From positions 2,640,501 through 2,704,500 of the forward strand of contig VCAZ01000045.1 in the NCBI GenBank assembly GCA_005784505.1: DNA of 64,000 nt, read 5' to 3'. Below are positions 22,341-33,716 of the stretch, piece by piece. Numbering within the stretch: the stretch's first letter is position 1; each line of letters opens with the position of its first letter. The notes below the pieces were generated by a model. It did not search any database and was not told the origin of the DNA. It saw only the letters and a list, made by a program, of their open reading frames with translations. Origin of the DNA: Bagarius yarrelli (taxonomy: Eukaryota; Chordata; Actinopteri; Siluriformes; Sisoridae). The translations under genes were made by a program, and so were the position numbers.

Positions 22341-23568
22341 TCATATATGATGAAATGTCATAAAATTTTTTAGAATGTTTGTTTTAAAAAAAAAAAGGGA
22401 AAAAAATATAATAAAAATGTTTCTAGCACATTTTAGCCTAGAGTTTTATTATTTCTTTATTATAATTGTTTTCATGTAAAAAGATTAGTCATGTTCTTAG
22501 AATTTATATCCTTTTCTCCCTTTTTTCTGCATATTTAGTATAAAGAGTGTTTAAGAGAGGAAACTGCAGGTTGACTAAACAGTATAATTCACTAACAGAC
22601 AATTTTTTTTTAAAGAAATTCAAATAATTTATCCAGAATTAATCTGCGTCAGGCAGACGAGAGCCTGTTATGAATCCGTAACAAGATTATACTACAGTGC
22701 CAGAGTCATAAAATTTCACAGGTCGAGGTTACTAACATTTTCCAGAAGCATAAAACTCACTTAAAAGTATTCAATAAGCAGAAACTGACACTGCTAACGT
22801 ACAGTCAGGGGTTAAACATATTTTTCAGGCTATTACTTCTCCACACAGGAGATCACCACAGCTTCCAGCTAATGCCAGCTGCACAGTGTGATAGCAGTCC
22901 CAAAGAAACCCCAAGATACAGTACATACACACATATACATTAACACACGCCAGGCCACGATGAGGTCAGTCCTAGAGCTGCTGTTTAATTCTGAAATGCT
23001 TTTTTTATCTACAAGAAAAATGTATTCGTACATCTCTTTCACGAGTGTGAAGCAGAAATATCAGCCTAAGCCAGTCTTTTACCTCTACTGACATGAAAAA
23101 AGGCGGCTCGGTGAATGTGCTGGAGACGCAGCCAAGTGGCTGTTTGACTCTATGGAGATAATATGATGGGGTTTGAACTAAAGGCAGCTATATTTAGCTG
23201 GTGGGAAAGAAATACCAGCCAAAAAACCTGAAAACCCCTTCACTTTATTTGTCAGCTTTATGTTAATGTTGCTTTAAATTATATATAGTATATATAATTA
23301 GTATATATAGATTATATTTGAAAAAATAATAGTTTTTAATTTTTTTGCTCTAATAAGCCAAGTCATTAAGTTTAAGGCTAAAAAAATAAAATAATAGCAT
23401 AATTTCTTTTTAAATAAAACTTTAAAATTAGGTCCCACAGACCCAAATATCATGCAGGGAAGTGTTAAAAAAATACATCTTCCTATATTTAAAACTATGT
23501 CTATAAAGCATCTGAAAAATGGAGTTAAATTTGGTCAGAATCTAATTACTAATATGACATAACAGCCA
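22341..23568. other. Non-coding sequence, no gene seen
   Basis: Includes an A-rich run at 22386-22410 and an ATATATAGTATATATA patch at 23280-23310. No element recognised. Confidence 0.45.
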
Positions 23569-23680
23569 TGGTGGAAAATGGTAGCCCAGGGGTTAAGGTT
23601 AAGAAGATCTTATGTTTAATTCCCGTCACCAGCACGCTGCCACTGCTGTATCAGCTGGATAAAAATTAGATAGTTCGCTG
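23569..23680 (+). mobile_element. SINE family A remnant (plus)
   Basis: Degraded head ATGGTAGCCCAGGGGTTAAG and body CACCAGCACGCTGCCACTGC. Confidence 0.6.
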
Positions 23681-23894
23681 CTGTGGATCAGGGTGTCTCC
23701 TAAGTACCATGTAATTACCACTTTTACCACCTATGCATAATTCAGAAAGCTCTGAGAAACAAAATCCAAACCCAAAATAAGCAACCCAACAATTAACAGA
23801 CAAAACAACAAAAAGTGAGACATAAAAAATAAAAGTACATATGGGTAAAAACTGAGACGACAGTCAAGAGATTTATGAGAGTTTGACTGTATTT

Positions 23895-24930
23895 AACACA
23901 GCATATTTCGATGCCCAATCCCGAATTTTTGACTATATCTGGTTTTTTTGCTGATCCGCAAATTATTTTTCAAAGCTGAACTGTTTCTGGGTTTTTTGCA
24001 TTTACACTACATGACAAAATAATCCAAGGTGGACATACTGACCGGAAAATGAAGTAAAGACAGTAAGAAAATCTGTGGATTTCAATGGAAAGATTTTTCA
24101 GTATTTTGCGTCGGCATTATATTTAAAGGTCGGCTAATTAATGTTCTCTTTATGAGGATAAAAAATAAAAGCCCTATTTTACAGCCGGCGAATGTAGCAT
24201 TGTTTGCTAAGGTATAAGTATCTTTTTTATAGTAAAGTATAGCATATTTTGTAATTTGTTTACCGACAAAACAGACTTCACGTAAACAAAATGAATAACA
24301 ATATTAAAATACACAGTTAAGCTAAGTAATATAAATATATACAGTCAAGCCCAAAATTATTCATACCCCTGGCAAATTCTGACCTAAAGTTACTATTATT
24401 CAACCAGCAATTTTTTTTGACCGAAAATGACACTAATAATAATAAGACGATGTACAAGAGGCATCGTGGTGGAAAAAAATATTTCTCCGCTTTTATTTAA
24501 CTCATTTTTACTTGTTCAAATGTAAATGAAAACTGAGAAATATTTTTTTCCACAATGATGCCTCTTGTACATCGTCTTATTATCTTTTGGAAGAAGCCTG
24601 TGTCATTTCCGGTCAACAAAAAAACTCGCTGGTTAAATAAAAGTAACTTTAAGTCAGAATTTGACTGTATATCCACTTGAGTTGACGTCATGCGCCACCT
24701 TCGTTTATTCAATTGACTTACAACGACAGATGAAAATCTGATCTGTACGCTTTTGTGGCAGACGCTAATATTTCCACATAGAAATGAGGCCTAAAACCGA
24801 TCTGAAAATATCGGAATCCATGTGATTATTTTCCTGCTTGCACGGTCGTCAGTCATATCCCATCTGTGCCACATTAGAGGAAAAAAATCGGTATTGGGTC
24901 ACATAATACATGCTGCATAAATGCGGCCTC
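23895..24930 (+). mobile_element. MITE-like family M, copy A (with nested foldback)
   Basis: Left end ATTTAACACAGCATATTTCG...ATGCCCAATCCCGAATTTTTGAC; right part GAGTTGACGTCATGCGCCAC, GATGAAAATCTGATCTGT, AATGAGGCC, GGAATCCATGTGATT and GGTCATAT-type end. Copy B (26330) and copy C (30985, reversed) share this order. The run is interrupted at 24342-24667 by a palindromic element. Class is uncertain; no coding capacity. Confidence 0.6.
24342..24667. mobile_element. Palindromic Tc1-type MITE nested in family M
   Basis: A 326-bp foldback with TA on each side (24340-24341, 24668-24669) and ends CAGTC...GACTG. The left arm carries AAAATTATTCATACCCCTGG, a Tc1-type terminus. The right arm is its reverse complement through ACAATGATGCCTCTTGTACA, but lacks 27 nt next to the tip, while the left arm lacks about 16 nt internally. 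TA target duplication is diagnostic of Tc1/mariner insertion. Confidence 0.85.
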
Positions 24931-25545
24931 TGAGACACTTTAGCTAACTGAATATAATTAAGCACTGGCTGAGAAAAAGGCACGCATTAGCCAACTGTAC
25001 ATGTCCGCCTTTCTTAGACCTCCATGACCTGCTCAGGTTATTTAAATAACACAGCAATTACCTTTTCCCACCGCTCAATTCAGCATCACCAAAAGCTAAA
25101 GACGTGAGACTGACCCTTGCCTACAAACACACAACGGCTAATGATTTACCTTTAAATGGCAACCAATGGCAGCCAATACATTAGGAGAAAAATTCTTAAC
25201 GAACGAATCATTTCTACTCAGATTAAGGGAGTCATATTAATTAACAACAATGATTTATTAAAAACTCCATTGGAAGAAGAGATTTGCTGAAAAGGGTTAG
25301 GTACTGAAATCACAATAGAAATTACTTTTCTTACACTGTGATGACTTTTTCTCTGGTTTCTGGGACAGTCGGGTTCAAATTAGTACTAATAGGAGATGTT
25401 TGGGGCTTTTAGAGGATATCAGTTACCGTAATACTGAAGAGTTCAGAGGATCTACACAACTGTCAATCACTAAAGACTGATCATTTAGTATTGGGTGCTG
25501 AAAAAAGAAAAAGGAAAGACTGCACTGGGCTCCTATATCAAAGTA

Positions 25546-25940
25546 CAGTGACTTGAAAAAGTATTCATACCCCCTGAACTGTTTCACTTTTTGTCACCTT
25601 ACGATCACGAAGTTAAATGTATTTTATTGAGATTTTATTTAATAAACCAACACACAAGTAGCACATAATTGTGAAGTGGAACGAAAATGATACATGGTTT
25701 TCAAGATTTTTAGCAAATAAAAATCTGAAACGTGTGGTGTGCATTTGTATTCAGTCCCCCTGCGTCGTTACTTTGTAGAGCCACCTTTCGCTGCAATTAC
25801 AGCTGCAAGTCTTTCGGGGTGGACACTATTAACCAATTAGGTGACTACTGGAGGCAATTGTTTGCCATGGATTTTATTTAGAGGTATCAGAGTATTGGGG
25901 GTGGGGGGGGGGGGTTCAAATGCACGTCACACTATTTAGT
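25546..25940. mobile_element. Tc1-like internally rearranged MITE
   Basis: Begins with TA then CAGTGACTTGAAAAAGTATT and CATACCCCCTGAACT, a recognised Tc1-like 5' end. Then CTTTGTAGAGCCACCTTTCG and CAGCTGCAAGTCTTTC, from another part of such elements, join a reversed block (CAATTAGGTGACTACTGGAG). It ends in a G run of about 12 and TTCAAATGCACGTCACAC, which mirrors an internal GTGTGCATTTG block. No frame remains. Confidence 0.7.
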
Positions 25941-26329
25941 AATAAACCTGTAGATGAATGGTGGCTCCTTTTCTTTTATCCCAAGTCTTCCTACTGCCCC
26001 CTGTGATATGACAAATGGCAAATTCTTTGACCAGTTCCTTGACACTTATATATTTTACAGAAAGTGTAATACCTTTAACTGAATGTTTTATAGGCTTAAA
26101 AACCCACAAATATTAAAGCATGTCTACAATTTTCCGGGTCCCAATTCCCCCCTTAAACCGCTAGGAGTTAAATTTTATTTTAATATTAGATATTTATTTA
26201 TATTCATAATTAGATATTGTACATAATTGTTTACTAATTGCTTTTTAGACATGCGGAATAAAATGTCAGCTTAAGCTAAAAAATGTCGCCATCTTGTGGC
26301 TATTTTAAGACATGTTTTTGGCAGTATTT

Positions 26330-27130
26330 ACACTGCAGATTTTAATGCCCAACTCTGAATTTATGATGATATTCGATTTTTACATTATGTTTTAAAACTG
26401 ACTTGATCCGATATCTGCATTTACAATATACACAGCGAACACACCAGAGGGAGGTGATAGCCAAGTGATTAAGGTGTTGAACAACCAACTTGAAGACCTG
26501 GGTTCGATCCCCAGCAAGGGCAAGACCCTTAACACCTAATTGCTTAGTTGTGCAGGAGGGAATGATGTAAGTTGCTCTGGATAAAGGCGTCTACCAAATG
26601 TAAAAGCAAAACAGTCTGAGGTAGAAGTACTGACTGGAAAAGAAGTAAAAGCGGTGGAAAAATTAATGGATGTGTTGGACCAAGACAAAATAAACATTCT
26701 GTGTTACTACCGCATCGTATTTAATAGGAGGCAAAATCAATTCTTTCTATAGACGGAGAAAAAAAAGAAAGCCCTCGTTGCAGCCTGGGTTTTATCGCTA
26801 AGTTTTATTTATTTATTTATTCCGATAGTGTGTTAATTTTTTTAGATTGATTACAGTTTACTATCTCCGTTCAGTGTCCACCTGAGTTGATGTCATGCGC
26901 CACCGTTACTTATTTAATGACTTTCGACTCATATTAACAGGTGAAAATCTGATCTGTCTGCTTAAATGGCAGATGTTAATGCAGGAATCTGATTCATATC
27001 TGATTTATTTCCACATATGAATGAGGCCCGAAACCGATCTAAAATCAGATTCCATGTGATTTTTTTCCTGCGTACACAGTTGTCTGTCATATCCTGCGCC
27101 CTAAATGCAGCCTTTAAGACTGCATTACAG
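26330..27130 (+). mobile_element. MITE-like family M, copy B (with nested SINE)
   Basis: Left ATTTACACTGCAGATTTTAA then ATGCCCAACTCTGAATTT; right GAGTTGATGTCATGCGCCAC, GTGAAAATCTGATCTGTCTG and ATCAGATTCCATGTGATT. A family A SINE sits inside at about 26449-26605. Confidence 0.65.
26449..26605 (+). mobile_element. SINE family A (plus), nested, with tail
   Basis: Head GGGAGGTGATAGCCAAGTGA, B box GGGTTCGATCCC, tail CTCTGGATAAAGGCGTCTAC then CAAATGTAAA. Nearly complete. Confidence 0.85.
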
Positions 27131-27239
27131 ACGGCACTGCATTGTGGGAAGAGATCAAAGATGAGTCGACAGCGCTTATAGTTAGTAATGATATTTTTTT
27201 TATTATTCAAGTGGTTTAATTTCTTTTGTTGTTTATTCA

Positions 27240-27530
27240 TTCAGTCATTCATTCATTCATCTTCTATACCCACTTATTCCCTAATTCAGGGACACAGGGA
27301 TCTGCTGGAAAAAGACTCTCTGAAAGAGCGAATGGCAGGGTACACCCTGAACAGGTCGCCAGTCTATCACAGGGCCACACACACACACTCACACTTACAC
27401 CTATGGGCAAGCTAGACTCACCAATTAATCTAACATACATGGTTTTGGACTGTGGGAAGAAACAAGAGAACCCGGAGTAAACCCACATAAGCACAAGGAG
27501 AACATGCAAACTCCACACAGAAAGAACCCT
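27240..27530 (-). mobile_element. SINE family B (minus)
   Basis: (CATT)n tail at 27240-27260, then CTTCTATACCCACTTATTCC, CTAACATACATGGTTTTGG and ACCCACATAAGCACAAGG. The head is cut after CCACACAGAAAGAACC. Three overlapping frames fall within it and are not genes. Confidence 0.85.
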
Positions 27531-29460
27531 GAAATCGATATTTTTTATGTTGCCTGCTTGTTTTCTTTAAACGTTTTATGTATCAAAAAGATTTTACCGA
27601 TAATTTGGATTTCTTGCTACAGCATATCGGTTATCGGATTAATGAAACATGCCAGGCCAGGATCTGTATCATATCACTCTTAAACAATCATCTTGTTCTA
27701 AGATTATACTTCAAGGATGAAGTCAATTTAGGCCTTCGTGACTAAGAACTCTTCTGAATGACAGCATACACACTTAACTAAATACCTGTCCTTCAAATTT
27801 ACTCAACACGGGACAAGAGATTTAAGAACTACTTACTGGAAGAGGAATCTGAGGCTCTGCAGTAGACAGTAATCACTGGATGTATCCTCAGGGAAATGCA
27901 CTATCCTATTGATTGCTTTATAAATGCAGATTAACTGTCCAGTGGCAATATGTGTAGGCAGAAGAACCTGTAATAAAAAAGGGGTTCTATATTTTAGAAA
28001 GAAATCTTAATGTCTTTGGATGAATTTTGTCTGCATGTGGGACACGAAGACCCATCTACCCTGTGCTGTTGTCGTTTACAACCACTGACTTGTGAGGGTG
28101 AAAGTAGGATAAAATCCTGGATTAACATCCTCTGGTAATATCAATCAACCAATCATAACTATCTGATGTCATCGGTGTGTGCCGAACAAATACATTTTTG
28201 ATTCTTTCCCTATTTGTCCACAAACAAACTAAAAAAAACTTTAACTCAGATGATTGGATGAGACTAGCCGATAGCAGTTTTAAGCCCTATAAAATAATAT
28301 GAGGTCGGACCCTCTACCATAGCCATTCAAGCATCTGAGCTGTAACACCCACACCCTCACTTCCTCTCTTAACCCCTGACTATACCTGCAAAAATACAAA
28401 TGAAAAACAAGGTAACAAGGCAAAAATTCATGATATACAGAAAATTCATCCATAAGAAAAAAGACATAAAGTACAAAGGACCACATCACACCCAGAAGAT
28501 AACAAACGTTCTTGCTAAAAGGTTGAAAAATAAAAGAGATTAAGAGAACAGTGTGTGTAGAATATTCTTTACAATAACTCAAACATCTGCTGGAACTGTT
28601 TTATATAATTTGTGGATTTATAAGCATTTGTGTTTTTATGAATTCAGTCTTCCATCTTTGAGTATTATTGAGTATCATAAAACATCAATAAAAAGACTGT
28701 TTATAAGAAACAGTGTGTGTTTACTGTGCGTAGTCTTTAGAAACGATCGGCCAGGATGCACATTCTCTACACACTCACGATCTGGAAGAGATTTATATAC
28801 TTTGTTTTAGACCGGGTCTAAAGGATTTGGTCTATACAGTTTGTAAAAACAATTAGCGAAGTTAAAATTTGCGGTTCTTATAGACATACACTGTAAATTT
28901 TGCTACACGTCGACACCAAACTGCACACACTGCTAAAAAGCCACTAGATGGTAGACTTCCCTCAGTTTTTATAACTGCCTCACCACCACTTACTGATCAT
29001 TGCTCATCCCAGAAACATGTATGTATTTATGCAGATTAAAATTCCTTAATAAGCTTCGTATTGCATACTAATAACTTACTTTTACTACTTAACATACTGG
29101 AAATAAATGTGTGTCAGTCACCGTAATTTGCTACCATGACCCCCTAAACATGAATCAGAAGAAAACAAGACCCTCTGGCCTATTAAACTTTTCTAATTAA
29201 ACGATGATTATAATCAGATCTTTACGGCTTGAATAGAGAATCATAGACAAACAACGTTGGTATTTGAACACAACCGGCAAATAAGGCTGATATTTACACA
29301 CAGATTTCTCCTGTTTAAATATTGATTACTAATAAATTAGAATTAAAAAAAAAAAATCCTGACAAAATTTTTTTCCTTCTTTCTTGTCAGGCCATCGTAG
29401 TTTAATTCAATTTGATTTGTTTATCGCTTCTAAGAATTATACATTGTCTTTACATTTACA
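27531..29460. other. Non-coding sequence, no gene seen
   Basis: AT-rich intergenic sequence. The frames at 28280-28582 (minus) and 28553-28810 (plus) show no motifs. An A run lies at 29345-29356. Confidence 0.45.
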
Positions 29461-29461
29461 T

Positions 29462-29622
29462 TTCTAGCATTTGGCAAAGGCTCTTATCCAGATCGACTTA
29501 CATTTATATCAACTATACAATTAAGCAATTAAGGGCCTTGCTCGGGGGCCCAGCGTTAGCAACTAGGTGGTGCTGGGAATCGAAGCAACAATCTTCTGGT
29601 TAGATGTTCAATGCTTTAACCC
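29462..29622 (-). mobile_element. SINE family A (minus)
   Basis: Tail GCATTTGGCAAAGGCTCTTA, body GGGCCTTGCTCGGGGGCCCA and damaged head GGTTAGATGTTCAATGC. Confidence 0.8.
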
Positions 29623-30149
29623 TCTGTATCGGAGCAGCTTTACAGAAGGTAGGAAATATAGTAAAACATGACAGCATTAATAGTAGACTTAAAATGTGTG
29701 TGTGTAATTTTATTTATTCTTAATAAAACCCTGTTAGATGGTCTGAGGAAGAAACCGTTGAAAAAAAATAGACTTAAAAGGGAACCCGTGCACATTTTAA
29801 ATGATTATATCCGTCATAAACATTGAAGAGTATGAATATAAATGACGTCCTCTAACTTGGACTTGTGTAACCTCCTGAGCAGCTTATGAAATATCTCAAC
29901 ATCTAAGTTTCATTACAGATAAAGTGATTCCTTCATGCCTTTATCTTTTTAAATTTCTATGACTCAGAATCCGACGGGAGCTGGTACATGTAGATGCATC
30001 AGGATCCTCGCAGGTTCGGCATCTTTTTTTTTTTTTTTAAGTAGTTTTAATTTGCAGTATTTTCCTGTACGTTCCTATTAGACGCCACGTCCCCTAGTGA
30101 AGGCCCTATCGATCCCAGACCTGTGTGAGCTATTAATACGCCTGGGTAC

Positions 30150-30400
30150 TTTTGTGAGGGAGGGAGGATTCACTCATTTCTGACTTCTTCTCTCGTGTCC
30201 CTTTCTCTTTACCCCCACTGTGGCTATTTCCGCAGGCGATCTATAAGGTCCGCAGCACTTTGCCTGGGGTTCGGTTTCTCTGCGGCTGATCAATGGAACG
30301 CTGAAGAGATCAAGGCCAAGCTGCAATGCAGCAGTGGGGCTATTGGTAGAGAGGAAATAAAGGTGGATGAAAAATGAAAAAATCTTTCCACATGGTTTCC
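30150..30400. other. GC-richer unique island, function unknown
   Basis: Contrasts with AT-rich flanks. Contains TTTCCGCAGGCGATC (splice-acceptor-like) and CGGCTGATCAATGG. Short frames on both strands (30195-30377 plus, 30416-30174 minus) have no domain. Could be a regulatory element; an orphan exon cannot be excluded. Confidence 0.25.
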
Positions 30401-30984
30401 CTGTCTTAAACGTCATCCTTGGCTTTTATTTAGCAACTATTTTTTTGTCTTTGATTTACAGGAATGATCCACAGCTGACTCGAGGTTGAGGGAAAAGAAC
30501 TTAAGAGAAAAGAAATACTTTGATTCATACATGTCCTCAGGCTTCAGCTCTGTTTTGCTCCTGTTTGACGGATATCATGGTCTTACTGTAGGTGTTAACA
30601 TCTATGCGGCGTTTAATAAAACATACTAACCTTTTAAAATATTTAACATTAGTGTTCGAATTTTGGGGTACATTTAACTTCATTCTGATCCAGTCAAAAC
30701 AGTTGTATTTTTTTTATATATTCCTTTGAGAAGTTAAAAGATGTCTACCAGGTCCTGTGGATCCCACTATTCTTCCATACATTCCTTCTTCTGTAGAGCT
30801 CTATCAATCCTGGGTCTGTTTGAGCTTCAGCTGTGCTCAACTTCACGAGGTTGGAACCAATAAAAAGAGACTCTAATGTGCTACTAAAGAGATCTTAAAG
30901 ATAATAAGTTAAAATTATGTTGACTGGTAAATTAACAGAGAAGTTAAATCTTGAGGCAGATCTGTTGTCACATTTACATTTTTT

Positions 30985-31615
30985 CCTCTGATGGGGCACA
31001 GATGGGATATGACCCATGACGTGTAAGCAGGAAAAAAAAACACATGGATTGCCTCATTTGTATGTGGAAATAAAGCAGCTATAAATCAGATTTGTGCATT
31101 AGCATCTGCCATGTAAGCAGACAGATCGAATTTTCATTGTCGTCATTGAATAAGTGACGGTGGCGCGTGACATCAACTCAAGCGGACACCAACAGCGATA
31201 TATAATTTAACTTAACACAACTGTTTGTTTTAATATTTAGTAATTGTGTTTACTTAAAGTCTATTTGAATGCATTATTAAAAAAAATAACTTAGCAATTA
31301 ATGCTACATTCGCCCAGGCTGCAACAAGGACACTCTTTTTTTTTTCTCCACCTAAATGTTTTGCCATCCTTTAAGCATGATGCAAAAGCAAAACACTGAA
31401 TAATCATCTCCTCTTCATCCACTGCGTTCATAGATTATCGCGCGGTTTTTACTTTCTTTTCTGGTCAGTAAGTCTACCTTGGGTTGTTCTGCTGTGTAAA
31501 GTATAAACGCAAAAATTAGATACGGGTCAGTTATAGAAAAAGATATAGGCGGGTTGTTCTAAAAATCGGATACAGTCACAAAATTGGAATTAGGCATCAA
31601 GATCTGCAGCCAAAT
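30985..31615 (-). mobile_element. MITE-like family M, copy C (reversed, uninterrupted)
   Basis: Carries the family landmarks in reverse: ACAGATGGGATATGACCCAT, ATTTGTATGTGGAAATAA, GCATCTGCCATGTAAGCAGA, GGCGCGTGACATCAACTCA, CGCCCAGGCTGCAAC and an end at CAAGATCTGCAG. It has neither the SINE nor the foldback found in copies B and A, so it shows the empty state of both sites. Confidence 0.65.
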
Positions 31616-32350
31616 TGTACAGAAGATGAGGAACTGCTGAAGTGAACTGATTCTGCATTGCCCCAACTGAGGGTAAAGCGCAATGTTGCCGCTATCAGCA
31701 GGTAGTCAAATGGACAATGTAATTCATGGTGATATTTATGGTGAAAACAAAGCAACACAATATTTAAAAGATAACCGCTAAATCAGAATTTCTATAAAAA
31801 AAAAATGAAAAGTTGTAACTATACAACAAATACTTAAAATACTACAAAAATATTGTAATTCTATTTTAATATTAGAAGGAATGTTATATTACCTCATAGA
31901 ATAGCAGTGTAGCGCCTGTACTGATAAAAAAAAAAGATCAGAAATGAAATATTTCAACTATTTAAGGTGAAATTATATTTTTTGTCAAAATAAAATAAAA
32001 TAAAAAATAAAAATAAAAATTTGCTTATTTAAACAATATTAGCAAAACTCCGATCCCAAAATTTAAAAGAAATAATAACCTAACTTTTAGTTTTACTGTA
32101 GCTACTGAATAATAAAGAAAAGTTACTAATTAATTAATAAGACTAACTGAATAATTACTAAATAAAAAGTGGCAATACTGTAAGTCATTAAAAGCTAAAA
32201 CAATTTTGTGAGTTTAAAGCATTTAGTATGTTTTTTACTGGTAAATAATCAGAAGAAATTAAACAGAAAAACAGCCAATCATTAAGTCATTAAGCTCTTG
32301 GGACAAAAACCACAGCATTTCTATGACTCCAAATCAATAATTTTAATTAT
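31616..32350. other. AT-rich non-coding sequence
   Basis: Includes a (TAAAA)n-type run at about 31985-32020. No gene seen. Confidence 0.5.
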
Positions 32351-32379
32351 CCTTATGAAACAAATTCCCAAATGTAAAT

Positions 32380-33080
32380 TAAAGTTGCAAACAGTGTTGA
32401 AAGGGCCGTCACACCCAGGCTCACCACCACCCCATAGATTTATAAAAACAGCAAACACTGTGCAATATGCATTTAAAGTGGTAAATATAGGGAGAATATG
32501 CTTAAGTTATTATATGTGGCAAAAGTCCTGCTACCAGCAGGTGGCACTATGACTATAACTGAATATGGTCACGTAGATGTCTTCAAGCCAGGAGTTTCAT
32601 CAAATATGTGAAGTTTAGGGAAGATCGGACATTGGCATCCTTAAAGTATAACAATTTTTTGTTTCATGATGAAACATTGCAAATTTGTCAGGCCACCATG
32701 GACACGACCGTCATCGAGGAACCACGACCGCCACAGTTTAACGTCACAAAGGGATTTAGATTACACGGACCAAATTTGGCATCGATCTGATGATATTCAA
32801 AGCCTGGAAAGAGCAAACATAACCTACTTTTATTTAAATTCCGATTTTGCGCTAGACTTTTTATGGGTATTGTTGTGTGTACCGTTTTTCATACATGTAC
32901 TTTAAATGTAGCCGGAGGGGTAATTCATTGAAATTAAATAGGTGGCGCTATCAAGCCATTTTGCCAAACTCATTTCTAAAACCCATATCAGAAGTTTAGA
33001 CCCTCAAAACAGGAACTAACTTTAAACAAGAAGAAAAAACAGAGCAACTCCAATAGAGTCTATGCACCACCGGTGCACTA
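32380..33080 (+). mobile_element. Dispersed non-coding repeat ('ggtggcgctat' family)
   Basis: Contains AGCAGGTGGCACTATGACTA, AAGTTTAGGGAAGATCGGAC and ATAGGTGGCGCTATCAAGCC, and ends with CACCACCGGTGCACTAAAAATG. I recognise these phrases from a widespread teleost repeat with no coding capacity. Two short frames within it are chance. Confidence 0.55.
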
Positions 33081-33716
33081 AAAATGTCAATAAATCCACC
33101 ATCATTACAGTTTCTACTGAATTTTTAAGGTAAGTAGGAGCAGGAGGGTAGCGTGCTTGAGTTTGAGACAGAGCCACAATGTGAATAATTATTTCGACAT
33201 ACCAGGCCAGTCTGGAGAAGCGACACTTCCAGAGATTTTTTTAAAGCCTTGCCAAGCTGCATGCCGTACATACAGAATCAGAAAGCAAGGTTTCTGGGGA
33301 GTAGAGTGAGAGGGATAAAAACAAGTTCAAAAGGCACACTGTAGCATGCTGTGCAGGACTGGAACGATGACTAATTTATAGCAGCTACTCGTTAACCATT
33401 GCCGCTAGAAGAAAAGGATGGCACAAGCAGGTTTTTTACAGCTTTGAGCCTAGATCATCCAGTAAAATCTTCAGGAATTTTTTCGGATATGTAATCACAT
33501 AATCTATGCTTAGAAATTGGTGCACTTAGAATCCTTGGGGTATTGTGATACGCTCCATAGCCAGCAGGAGATTTAATCCATAGGACGAGGATTTTCTTCA
33601 TGGGTTCCTTTTCGTCATCTTTGCGCTCTAGCTCATGCATCCGATGCGACCAATTCCGGATTAACTAAAGCAACCACAGTAGGCCATCTGTTTGGATAAA
33701 TAATTTAATGCTGTTT

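Noticed and set aside
27188..27518. Three overlapping frames of 75-84 codons
   Set aside because: They lie in SINE family B, and near-identical peptides appear at 15608-15811.
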